DNA of 64,000 nt from Chitinophagaceae bacterium DXS (lineage in GTDB: Bacteria; Bacteroidota; Bacteroidia; Chitinophagales; Chitinophagaceae). The notes beneath the pieces are model-generated. The model was not told the origin of the DNA. It did not search any database and saw only the letters and a program-made list of their open reading frames with translations. Shown in pieces: positions 17,039 through 25,485 of this stretch (positions are counted from its first letter, which is position 1; every line of letters starts with the position of its first letter). The stretch is taken from contig CP128386.1 in assembly GCA_030345135.1 (NCBI GenBank), forward strand, positions 1,509,244-1,573,243. The letters run 5' to 3'. The position numbers and the translations under genes were made by a program.

Positions 17039-17357
17039 ACAGCCCAAAGCCTAAAGCCTAGAACTATTTCACGCGACGTTTTTTGTTTCACGCAAAGATC
17101 GCAAAGAAGCAACGACGCAAGGAAAAACAAGCTTAAAGCGCAAAGCCTAAAGCTTAGAACTATTTCACGCGACCTTTTTGTTTCTCGCGGCGAACGCAAA
17201 GAAGCGGCGACGCAACGGACTTCGTGCTTCTTTATGCTCTGCGTGACTTTATGGTTCAAGTCGCCGTGTTTCTTCGTGCCGTAAGTGGCTCCGTGGTTCA
17301 ATCCCTCCGTGGTTCCTCCCTTTGTGCTTCTTTGCGCCTTAGCGCCTTTGTGGCGAA
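17039..17357. repeat. Duplicated module with GCCTAAA heptamers and CGCAAAG words, partly fold-back
   Basis: Units GCCCAAA, GCCTAAA, GCCTAGA directly follow the TraB/GumN stop. A module (GCCTAAA units, ACTATTTCACGCGAC, then CGCAAAGAAGC words) occurs twice, at about 17044-17125 and 17137-17220. From 17221 the sequence turns to inverted words (GCTTCTTTGCGCC, GCGCCTTTGTGGCG) and ends at the DinB stop codon. No gene is credible in this 323-nt spacer. Confidence 0.7.
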
Positions 17358-17358
17358 A

Positions 17359-17799
17359 CTAGTAGGAAACAACCTGCCGCAAATGATGTTCCATATGATG
17401 CACATAGTCATTGATCAGAAAATCAAGTGTAAACGTGTTATCACCCACCTGGCACTCCCTGCTTAAAGCTTCTTTGGGAATATGTTTGATGATCTGCACA
17501 AGATGTTTGTTGTACGCCTCCCAAAATCCGATCACATGAAGACTGTTCATTTGTTGATAGTGCGTAAAATCATTCCACTTGTCCTGATCATAACGAATTA
17601 ATGGCTTGTCTTCAAACTGCACACGCACAAAGCGCTGATGATTATTTGTAGCACTGTCGATAAGATGACCCACAATTTGCTTTTTACTCCATTTTTCAGG
17701 ATGGGGCTTCGAAGAAAACACTTCTTCATCTATTGCTTTCAACAAGGGCGGAATTACTGCGCACAGGTATTCAAGTCTTAAAATAGCAGTAGTTGTCAT
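17359..17799 (-). CDS. DinB-family protein
   Basis: Four-helix-bundle protein of the DinB/YfiT-like superfamily, 146 residues, probably a metal-dependent, thiol- or glutathione-surrogate-using enzyme; the exact reaction is not predictable. Conserved elements are KWSKKQIVGHLIDSATNNHQR, with the first histidine, and the C-terminal DYVHHMEHHLRQV, with the histidine pair expected to bind the metal. It is a single gene. The stop codon is followed immediately by the 17039-17357 repeats. Confidence 0.87.
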   Translation of the reverse strand: MTTTAILRLEYLCAVIPPLLKAIDEEVFSSKPHPEKWSKKQIVGHLIDSATNNHQRFVRVQFEDKPLIRYDQDKWNDFTHYQQMNSLHVIGFWEAYNKHLVQIIKHIPKEALSRECQVGDNTFTLDFLINDYVHHMEHHLRQVVSY

Positions 17800-17882
17800 T
17801 TTTGTAACTTCTATAATAGTTAAACAATTATATACATCCGGGACTGGAAACGGAATACTACATTTTTGCTAATATACGCCCT

Positions 17883-19040
17883 TCATACATCTTTACGTAT
17901 TCCGGATTGACGAAGAGCATTTTCCTTCTCCGCAATATTCTTCGCAATTTCCCTGGCATCTGACGATATCTCGTGAATTTGTCCCGTCGGAGCAATCCAA
18001 TAACCACAGAAATACAAACCATCTTTTCCAAAATACTTCTGATGATCAACGGATAATTTCAGATCGTCAAACCGGCTCTTATCGACATCTACAATGTCTG
18101 CGTAGTTAGGCTCATATCCAATGGCGCCAATAATAGCATTAACTGTTACGGCTTTACCATCCTTAAAAAAAACCTCATTTCCTTCTACAAAATCAATCTC
18201 ACTGCAAATTTTAATATGCCCTTCGCGGATATGTTTAATCGTTCCAATATCTAACACAGGTGCAGTACCATCTTTTTTTATCTGCTCAAATGGGCCGTAT
18301 TTCATTTTCGTCAAACCAAATTTGCCAATATCGCCAAACAACAAACGCCTGATCGGAACAGTTAATGCATCTGCAACACGCGGTGGAAGATGACTCAGCA
18401 AATGGCTTATTTCAAGTATAGGAATTCCCAAAATATCACGGGACACGATATTCACAGGAGAGCGTACGGACATATAAGGCTTTGCGCCCTGCTCATACAA
18501 ATCAATAGCGATCTCGCAAGCTGAATTACCAAAGCCAACAACCAGCACATTCTCTCCATTAAAGTCCTTACCCGTTTTATACGCAGCACTATGCATGATC
18601 TTTCCGGGAAAAGTTTTGATGCCTTTAAAGTTTATGTCTCTTGGCTTGCTGAAAGCACCGGTAGCCATGATCACATACTTTGAAGAAAATGCTTCGTTGT
18701 CAGTTTCTGTGATCCATTGCCCGCCTTCCTTTCTAATCCGCCTGGCTTCAGTATTAAAAACAGGCTCAATACCAAAACTATCCCGGTAATCTTCCAGGTA
18801 ATCAACAACCTCTTGCTTTGCAGGATAGCGGGGAACAGACTTGTCAAATTTTTTATGCGGCAGATTTGACAGGCGTTTATTGGTATGTAAATGAAGACGA
18901 TTGTAATGGTTACGCCATGGAACTGCTATTTGAGGATATTTTTCTATAATGAGATAATCAATGCCGCGCATCTCTAAAGACGCTGCTGAAGCCAGACCAG
19001 AAATGCTTGCACCCACAACGAGCGTTGTTGTCTGTTTCAT
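17883..19040 (-). CDS. NAD(P)/FAD-dependent oxidoreductase, flavin-containing monooxygenase-like
   Basis: Cytoplasmic flavoprotein of 385 residues with two Rossmann folds. The FAD site is LVVGASISGLASAASLEMRG (about 7-26), and the NADPH site is VLVVGFGNSACEIAIDLYE (about 166-184). A third conserved block, IIGAIGYEPNY, is typical of FMO-like and YpdA/CzcO-like enzymes. YpdA is a bacillithiol disulfide reductase, and a bacilliredoxin lies 2.5 kb away, but this protein is longer and more monooxygenase-like, so I do not name it. It is a single gene with an 83-nt gap to DinB, transcribed in the same direction. Confidence 0.85.
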   Translation of the reverse strand: MKQTTTLVVGASISGLASAASLEMRGIDYLIIEKYPQIAVPWRNHYNRLHLHTNKRLSNLPHKKFDKSVPRYPAKQEVVDYLEDYRDSFGIEPVFNTEARRIRKEGGQWITETDNEAFSSKYVIMATGAFSKPRDINFKGIKTFPGKIMHSAAYKTGKDFNGENVLVVGFGNSACEIAIDLYEQGAKPYMSVRSPVNIVSRDILGIPILEISHLLSHLPPRVADALTVPIRRLLFGDIGKFGLTKMKYGPFEQIKKDGTAPVLDIGTIKHIREGHIKICSEIDFVEGNEVFFKDGKAVTVNAIIGAIGYEPNYADIVDVDKSRFDDLKLSVDHQKYFGKDGLYFCGYWIAPTGQIHEISSDAREIAKNIAEKENALRQSGIRKDV

Positions 19041-19221
19041 AACAACATGAACTTATAACGGCGGCAACTTGACGAAGTGAAAATATTTAAGGAATGTCCA
19101 CTTTAGTTACCTGAACTAAATTTAAAATTAAAAGCTCATTGTTGGTTTATTATAGAAATAAAGATTTTGCATTCAACGTTAAAAGAATGGTTTAAAAATC
19201 CGGGCGTCAACTCTCGGTTCT

Positions 19222-20139
19222 CTATTTTTTCAAGAAGGCGGTAACACTACTGTTTACAATAGCCGGCTGTTCCAGTTGTGGTAAATGACCGCAACTGTCA
19301 ACCATCATAAGATCAGCATTCAAAATTGATGGCAATCCAGGATCATACTTTAAGGTTTTATCTTGTTTGCCCCACATTAACAGCACGGGCTTGCCAGATG
19401 AACCGAGCTTTACAAAAGCCGGGCGCGGATCTACTGCAATGAAATTCCGGATGGTTGATAAAACCGCAGTGCTGAATCCTTTATAATTCATTTGTTCCAT
19501 GAAGTTCTTTTGATAATCTGCCGGCATTGCCGAACGCTTGTAAAAGTCGGATGCCTGGTCATCCAATAGCCCGGGCACAAACCAGACACGATTAAGGTAT
19601 TCGCCCAACCACCTGTGTTTTAATACGCTGATATCAGACACCTGGTTAACAGGATCTATTAAAACAACCTTATTCACTTTTTCCGGAAAATTTGCAGCAA
19701 AATTCGTTGCAACTGCTCCTCCCATAGAAACACCGGCAATATTTACCGGCCTGGTTATTTTGAGTGCATTCAACAAATCATTTATCTGGCAATTATAGAA
19801 TTTAGCATTGTATGTAGCCTCCGGACGATCAGAAAATCCCCTTCCGAACGCATCGTATCTGATTACACGAAAACCAGAGTCTGCCAAGGCCTGAAAATTC
19901 CGGTCCCAGATATAAGCCGGTACAGAAAAACCGTGCACCAGCAACAATACAGGACCGTTATCCGGACCGGCAATTTCGTAATGCGTAATGCCTTGCGGTA
20001 ACTCAATAAAATTCCGGTTTAATTTTTCACGTGATTGAGCATTTAGTGTCCTCCATTCCCTGGAACGTCCATATGGCAGAATAATAATAATCACAAGCAA
20101 TAGCAAAGCAATACGGGCTAGAACAGTTTTGGTTTTCAT
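19222..20139 (-). CDS. Alpha/beta hydrolase, membrane-anchored or secreted
   Basis: Serine hydrolase of 305 residues when started at the ATG at 20139; a longer frame from 20253 adds 38 unpromising residues. The N-terminus has a membrane segment (ARIALLLLVIIIILPYG) that may be an uncleaved anchor. The fold is clear: oxyanion region LLLVHGFSVPAYIWD, nucleophile serine in GVSMGG, acidic residue in WGKQDKTL and catalytic histidine in CGHLPQLEQP. Substrate unknown. No operon partner is close. Confidence 0.87.
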   Translation of the reverse strand: MKTKTVLARIALLLLVIIIILPYGRSREWRTLNAQSREKLNRNFIELPQGITHYEIAGPDNGPVLLLVHGFSVPAYIWDRNFQALADSGFRVIRYDAFGRGFSDRPEATYNAKFYNCQINDLLNALKITRPVNIAGVSMGGAVATNFAANFPEKVNKVVLIDPVNQVSDISVLKHRWLGEYLNRVWFVPGLLDDQASDFYKRSAMPADYQKNFMEQMNYKGFSTAVLSTIRNFIAVDPRPAFVKLGSSGKPVLLMWGKQDKTLKYDPGLPSILNADLMMVDSCGHLPQLEQPAIVNSSVTAFLKK

Positions 20140-20409
20140 TTTATAAGCATTGGGTACCGAAAACAATAAATTATGAAGGCTACCGGGTTCGGAGCTGGGC
20201 AAAGTAAATGAAAAATGCAATTCACCAATATTAAAATGTTTTTGTTGAGACATACAAACAATCCGGAACCAGCAGTTTTTTAAACAACAAAAAGATTAGG
20301 ACCATCTCAACATCAGGAATGGAAACATTTTAAGGAGTATACTAATCAAGCACGCTAAAAGAGGATTATTTGAACTTAATTGACTTTAACGGTTCTTACT
20401 GTACTTATT

Positions 20410-20898
20410 CTACCCGGTTGCCTTTAACTGGTCATTCAATGCGTTTTTGACGTGCTCGTCTAACAACGAATTTACACCCAGCACAATATTTGCCAGGATT
20501 CTCTCATGTCTAACCATCATAATAAACCAATTAAACATTCCAACACAAAACAGAAGAAGAGCAACCCATAACTGTTGTGAAAAAAAACCACCGATAATGG
20601 CTGAAAGGCAGATAAATCCAACCATGCGGTACATATAAAACTTATAAGTCAGCCTCGATCCATTATTATCGTCGCTTATGGTAAACATGCCATTGTCTAT
20701 AGTTCCTACTATATCACCGCGCCACCGGATCCTGAAAAAGTTTACATCAAAGCTGACTTGGTTTCCTTCGATAAAAATATCATCAGCTGTCTTGCCATTA
20801 ATGAATTCCTGAATATAATTGGTTACCATACCAACTTCTGAAGCGGCAACATGCCTTTTAAGCGGCCGTGAAAATTCTTTGGAAAAAGGAAAGAGCAT
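20410..20898 (-). CDS. Hypothetical membrane protein with two transmembrane segments
   Basis: Not recognised. The 162-residue protein has a soluble N-terminal part of about 85 residues containing several beta strands (QVSFDVNFFRIRWRGDIVG, a YcxB-like or PH-like look), two adjacent membrane helices at about 90-130 (VGFICLSAIIGGFF and VALLLFCVGMFNWFIMMV) and a short charged helix. It stands alone between the alpha/beta hydrolase and the ABC-F gene. Function unknown. Confidence 0.7.
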   Translation of the reverse strand: MLFPFSKEFSRPLKRHVAASEVGMVTNYIQEFINGKTADDIFIEGNQVSFDVNFFRIRWRGDIVGTIDNGMFTISDDNNGSRLTYKFYMYRMVGFICLSAIIGGFFSQQLWVALLLFCVGMFNWFIMMVRHERILANIVLGVNSLLDEHVKNALNDQLKATG

Positions 20899-21000
20899 AT
20901 TTGATCTTTTACAAATTGGAGCAAAAATGTTTTCATAATTATATCAGGGTCACCGCAGTTTGTTACCTTTTTGGCTTTTCGTAAAAATGAATGCTGATGA

Positions 21001-22596
21001 TTATGCATCATTCAATTCAATTACTCTTTTTACATCTATCTCTTCCAGGAAATATTCATCGTGAGAAACAACGATTAGCGTTCCGCGATATTCGTTGATG
21101 GCAGCCGTTAAAATCTCAATATTTTGAATATCAAGATTATTGGTAGGCTCGTCAAGAATAATGATATCAGGTGGTTGATTGCTGATTGTAAGACAGCAAA
21201 GCATCAGGCGCATTTTTTCACCTCCACTTAATGAGGCACAAGATTTATCCCAGGCATCTTTTGAAAACAAAAACCTGTTCAGCCGGCTTTTTATTTCATG
21301 TTCCTGAAGCCCGGATGAATTGAATTGCTGAACCTGTTCGTAAACCTTAAGCTGATTATTGATCAATGAATAATCCTGATCGATATACACAGCTCTGTTG
21401 TAGGCCCTGTAAACCGTACCTGTTTGAGGCTCAATGCTGCCCAAAACGATCCTGATCAAGGTTGTTTTACCCGAACCATTTGATCCCTTAATAGCGATCC
21501 TTTCTCCACTGGTTAACAGAAAGTTCAATACATGCGGCCACAGCATTTGCTGCCCATATCCAAAATTGATGGATGTTGCATTCAACAGTATTTTACCTGT
21601 ATGTAAGGTTGAATTATCAAAGCCAAATTTCATTTTATCTTTATCCGGCAATTCTTTGCGCAGGCCATTCAATTCCTGCGAAATGGAGCTCACTTTTCCG
21701 GCATGAACACCTTTCAGTTTGGATGTACTTTTCTCAGCACTATTTCTGAGCGTGTTCATCATGATTGTCGGCAACCCTGCTTTCTCCTGCTTCTTTTTTC
21801 CCCTGGCATCCAGCTTCTGCTGCCGTTCGGCAGTTTCGCGTTCAATTTCTTTTGCTTTACGCAAGGCTTTTTCTTTACTTCTCACATCCTGATCCAACGC
21901 ATCCAGCTCAATTTGTTTTTGCTCAGCATAAAAATCATAATTACCTCCATACACTGTTATACCAGTTTTACTTAGCTCATAAACAGCATTCAAAAGGTTT
22001 AATAATTTTCTGTCGTGACTCACAACAATTAATGTAAGCGTGGAAGTTGCAATAAAATCATACAGAAGTTGCCTCGCTTCTACGTCCAGGTGATTACTGG
22101 GTTCGTCCAGTAAAACAAGTTCCGGTTGATGAATAGAAATACCAGCGAGAAAAACTTTAGTTTTCTGTCCGCCACTAAGTGTACCCATTTTTTGCGTAAG
22201 GTCAAGCTCACTTAATTTCCAATAGCTTAACGCTTCATTGCAGCGTTCTTCTATTGTCCAGTCATCAGCCAGGGCAGTAAAATTATTTTCACTAACATCA
22301 CCATTAAGGATATTATGCAGTGCAAGTAATTTCTGTTCTACACCAAGTGCCTGGGCAATAGAAAGATCATTAAACTGACCAAATATCTGCGGCACGTAAT
22401 AAGGCGGGGAATCAACTTTTACCACGCCATTCGCGGGCTGTAAAACGCCGGCTATAATTTTAAGCAGGGTTGATTTACCGATACCATTGTTGCCAACAAG
22501 CGCAACTTTAGCATTCTTGCTGACCGTAAGATTAAGATCGCTGAATAATAAATCTTTATTGGGATGTGAATATGTAAGATCCTGCAGAAGAACCAT
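21001..22596 (-). CDS. ABC-F family ATPase
   Basis: Soluble ATPase of 531 residues with two ABC domains and no membrane part. ABC-F proteins act on the ribosome, in translation rescue or antibiotic protection. Domain 1: Walker A GNNGIGKST (35-43), signature LSGGQ (140-144), Walker B VLLDEPSNHLD (161-171). A lysine-rich linker (about 225-290) is followed by domain 2 with Walker A GSNGSGKTT, signature LSGGEK and Walker B IIILDEPTNNLD. Both catalytic glutamates are kept. The ATG at 22596 is chosen because AAAGAAAGGA lies just upstream and the length fits the family. Subfamily (resistance or housekeeping) is not decided. Confidence 0.93.
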   Translation of the reverse strand: MVLLQDLTYSHPNKDLLFSDLNLTVSKNAKVALVGNNGIGKSTLLKIIAGVLQPANGVVKVDSPPYYVPQIFGQFNDLSIAQALGVEQKLLALHNILNGDVSENNFTALADDWTIEERCNEALSYWKLSELDLTQKMGTLSGGQKTKVFLAGISIHQPELVLLDEPSNHLDVEARQLLYDFIATSTLTLIVVSHDRKLLNLLNAVYELSKTGITVYGGNYDFYAEQKQIELDALDQDVRSKEKALRKAKEIERETAERQQKLDARGKKKQEKAGLPTIMMNTLRNSAEKSTSKLKGVHAGKVSSISQELNGLRKELPDKDKMKFGFDNSTLHTGKILLNATSINFGYGQQMLWPHVLNFLLTSGERIAIKGSNGSGKTTLIRIVLGSIEPQTGTVYRAYNRAVYIDQDYSLINNQLKVYEQVQQFNSSGLQEHEIKSRLNRFLFSKDAWDKSCASLSGGEKMRLMLCCLTISNQPPDIIILDEPTNNLDIQNIEILTAAINEYRGTLIVVSHDEYFLEEIDVKRVIELNDA

Positions 22597-22825
22597 AATT
22601 CCTTTCTTTAAAATGAATAACAACTGCTAACCGCCCGCCGGTTTTGCTATCTGTTTTCCGAGAAAGAAATTATCCTACATTGATTTGTAATTTTTATTGA
22701 AGGCCGCAAAGATATAAAAAAATTCTTTAGGGGTGTTTTTTTAGGTTTAACAATCTTTTTTTGAGGGATTAAATAAATACAGTTACACAGAACAGTACGG
22801 AGAATATGTGCAAAGCGCATTCAAA

Positions 22826-23665
22826 CTAGGCCGACACAACAATATCCGGATTGGCAGGCTTCGACCTTACATTCACAAATTTATTCATTACATCAAACAA
22901 CATCTGCGCAAAAAATACCGTCAGTATGATAGTTATCACCCATCCTGTTATAGTCAAAATAATTTCCGCAGTGGTTAGAGGGGCGTCGGGTTTTGACCAC
23001 CCCAATGGATAAGCATCTGCAGGCAAATGCGATAAAACTATTTTAGCTTTTTCGGGGGACACATTTCCTTCTAGATCCTTTTCTTTATCTAAAGCGGTAA
23101 TAACCTTATTTATAAGCTCATTCCTTGTAATGCTGTTAAACAATTTAATAGCATTTACATTAAAACCAATTACTAAAAAGGTCGCTACAACAAAAAGCAG
23201 TTTTTGTACCGTGCGTTTGTAGTATCCTGAAATTGTCTGCACCACGCTGTAAAAAAGCTTCTTTGCATTGTTTTGTAAGTCCTCCATTGAAGAAGCATTA
23301 ATTGAGAGCTTACAAAACGCTTCGACAAAAGTATTGTTGGGATAAGATTCATAAAGTTCAGGATTAAAATCTCCGATCTTCTTAATAGATAACAAATCCA
23401 AAAAGGCAACAGAAAAATAACCCGCATTCAAATAAGAATTTTGTGCACCCTGGATCTTGATGATGGGATGATTAAAAAGCCGTTCAACAAAACGCTCGTC
23501 ATTAAAAATCCTGAGCAAAAATTTTCGAAGAAATTTGTTTCGTAGCCTGAATAAAGCGCTTATCGCTTCCATAATGATTATAGTAAAAAGGCCCAGGATA
23601 ATAAATCCTGCAGCGAGCTTTATCAGTATCCCGACGAGCGTTGATAACAGGTCAAAATTTTCCAT
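22826..23665 (-). CDS. Uncharacterised conserved membrane protein
   Basis: Three likely membrane segments: about residues 10-37, 152-172 and 238-258. Between the first and second is a soluble region of about 110 residues. The C-terminal half has motifs I know from an unnamed, widespread bacterial membrane-protein family: GYYKR before the second helix, FNVNAI within it, LPLGW before the third, and FDVMNKFVNVR after it. I know no function for that family. It is transcribed toward the ABC-F gene with a gap of about 230 nt, and 31 nt separate it from the serine hydrolase gene upstream, so it may be co-transcribed with the hydrolase. Confidence 0.8.
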   Translation of the reverse strand: MENFDLLSTLVGILIKLAAGFIILGLFTIIIMEAISALFRLRNKFLRKFLLRIFNDERFVERLFNHPIIKIQGAQNSYLNAGYFSVAFLDLLSIKKIGDFNPELYESYPNNTFVEAFCKLSINASSMEDLQNNAKKLFYSVVQTISGYYKRTVQKLLFVVATFLVIGFNVNAIKLFNSITRNELINKVITALDKEKDLEGNVSPEKAKIVLSHLPADAYPLGWSKPDAPLTTAEIILTITGWVITIILTVFFAQMLFDVMNKFVNVRSKPANPDIVVSA

Positions 23666-23696
23666 AGATCAGTTTTCACGTGTTTACACGCACATT

Positions 23697-25244
23697 TTAT
23701 TGTCCTTTTAAAACCAATTCCTTCTTACCATAATCAAAACTATTCCTGATGTTTACTGAAGTAAGTTTATCACCATCAAAATGACAGATCATTGTAGCAG
23801 TGTGCGGACTTTCTATATAGCGCAACGTAAGACTGAGTGTATTCTTGTCGGTCCAATTGTAACAGCCATCAATCTTAAAAGGATCCAGACCGGCCAGGTT
23901 GCGTCTGGCTCTTTCAACAAGATACGGACCGTGCATAGTTGTTTCACCTGCATGCCATTTGCCTGAGCCGAAGCCAATCTTAAATGAAGCTGTATCGTTT
24001 TTTACTGTCGCATAGCAGGTATTGTTGCTGAACTGGAATGAGACACTTTGAATGTGCTTATCATTAGGTTCAAAGGAATATGTTGTGCCTGCAATACTTT
24101 TTTCTAACGGAGAAGCTGCTGACTTCGCAGGAGCAGGAACTGAAAGTGATGCCAGCGTTTTCTTTAGCCTGGATGCATTTTCTTTATCTTCTGCCAACAC
24201 ATTATCTTTCATTGCGGGCAACAGGTATTTCCATACGAGATTGATCTCTTCCTGCATATCGGGCGTTTCGGCCGTAACAGCCAACACGGCATCTTTCTCA
24301 GGCATGATAATAATATACTGGCCAAAAGCACCATCTCCCCTGTATGCATTGTTCCTGCAGCGCCACATTTGGTAGCAATAACCCTGCAGCCAGTCGCTGG
24401 AATCTTTTTTTGATTGCGGCGCATCCGGATCCTGCATTATTTTAGTGGATGATGCTTCTTCTATCCAGGAAGAAGGTATTACTTCCTTTCCACCAAAGCT
24501 GCCTTTTTGTAGAAACAATTGACCAAACTTGGCCATATCTTCTGTTTTTAGCCGAAGTCCCCAGCCTCCGGTATTAATCCCTTTTGGATCTGTTTCCCAA
24601 TCCATGCCACTTATTCCGAGAGGCTCGAATAGTCGTGGTCTTAAATAATCAATCACTTTCTCGCCGGTCACTTTCTGCACAATGGCTGAGAGCATGTAGG
24701 TCCCCATTGAATTGTAGAGGAATTTTGTACCGGGTTCATTTACGATAGGTGTTGACAGAAAGCCCCTTACCCAGTTGCTATCGCGTCCGGGAATAATATT
24801 TGTCGGGTCTGGATCCTGGCCGTCGCTCATGCTTAGCACATCTTTTACTGTAAGCGCTGCGAGATAAGGACTAATGCTATCAGGCAGATCATTAGGAAAG
24901 AATGAAATTACTTTATCATTTACAGTCAGCTTATTTTCGGTTACGGCAAAACCAATGGCTGTAGCCGTAAAACTTTTGCTGGTTGAATACAATGTATGTT
25001 TGAGGTCTGCCCGGTATGGATTCCACCATCCTTCTGCCACAACTTTACCGTGACGCAAAAGCATAAAGCTGTGGAATTCTGTTTTGCTTTTGTTTGCGGC
25101 ATCGATAAAATCCAAAATCTCTTTGGAAGAAACGCCTTGCGCTTCCGGTGTGCTGCGCGGTAATGAGGTTGATTGACTGTTTGCGGGTGCAAAGAATAAA
25201 GTAAATAGCAGGAACAGGTTAGCAGGCAAGTTTTTACAGTTCAT
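23697..25244 (-). CDS. Secreted serine hydrolase, class C beta-lactamase-like (S12 family)
   Basis: Exported penicillin-binding-protein-like hydrolase of 515 residues. The signal peptide (FLLFTLFFAPANS) ends near residue 23. The catalytic SxxK is Ser87-Thr-Ser-Lys90, within LYSTSKSFTATAIG. The second motif is YNS in FLYNSMGTYMLSAIV, and RGDGAFGQYI stands where the KTG-like motif is expected. The last 140 residues form an extra beta-rich domain. Such proteins are esterases or D-amino peptidases as often as beta-lactamases, so resistance should not be assumed. The membrane protein gene follows 31 nt downstream. Confidence 0.9.
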   Translation of the reverse strand: MNCKNLPANLFLLFTLFFAPANSQSTSLPRSTPEAQGVSSKEILDFIDAANKSKTEFHSFMLLRHGKVVAEGWWNPYRADLKHTLYSTSKSFTATAIGFAVTENKLTVNDKVISFFPNDLPDSISPYLAALTVKDVLSMSDGQDPDPTNIIPGRDSNWVRGFLSTPIVNEPGTKFLYNSMGTYMLSAIVQKVTGEKVIDYLRPRLFEPLGISGMDWETDPKGINTGGWGLRLKTEDMAKFGQLFLQKGSFGGKEVIPSSWIEEASSTKIMQDPDAPQSKKDSSDWLQGYCYQMWRCRNNAYRGDGAFGQYIIIMPEKDAVLAVTAETPDMQEEINLVWKYLLPAMKDNVLAEDKENASRLKKTLASLSVPAPAKSAASPLEKSIAGTTYSFEPNDKHIQSVSFQFSNNTCYATVKNDTASFKIGFGSGKWHAGETTMHGPYLVERARRNLAGLDPFKIDGCYNWTDKNTLSLTLRYIESPHTATMICHFDGDKLTSVNIRNSFDYGKKELVLKGQ

Positions 25245-25329
25245 TGTTTAAGGAGATTTATCAATAAACTTAAGAAAATAGTGGCAAGAAAGTAATAGAT
25301 AAGGGAAGTCTTTTCTGCGAAACAAAAAA

Positions 25330-25485
25330 ATACAGTTACACAGAGTCACACTGAGGATACACTGAGATTCACAGAGGGTTTAGATGACTGTTAAATGTAA
25401 GCAGGTTTGTGCAAAGGTACTTCGTACCCGCCTGAATGTATTTATACGGGCAGGCTTCGTAATTCGTACTTAGCACTTACAACCT
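25330..25485. repeat. Repeat region 3' of dnaE2: CACTGAG words, TTCGTAC heptamers and a GC-rich hairpin cassette
   Basis: 25330-25378 has CACAGAG/CACTGAG words. 25423-25454 is a 32-nt variant of the GC-rich cassette (ends CGTACCCG and CGGGCAGG). 25456-25483 has units TTCGTAA, TTCGTAC, TTAGCAC, TTACAAC, ending 2 nt before the dnaE2 stop codon. Confidence 0.7.

Noticed and set aside
14959..19040. Bacillithiol system (bacilliredoxin plus YpdA-like reductase)
   Set aside because: The flavoprotein is closer to FMO-type enzymes in length and motifs, lies 2.5 kb away, and no bacillithiol synthesis gene is present.
23697..25244. Beta-lactamase resistance gene
   Set aside because: Only the SxxK and YxN-like motifs of the wide S12 family are seen; family members are mostly not lactamases.
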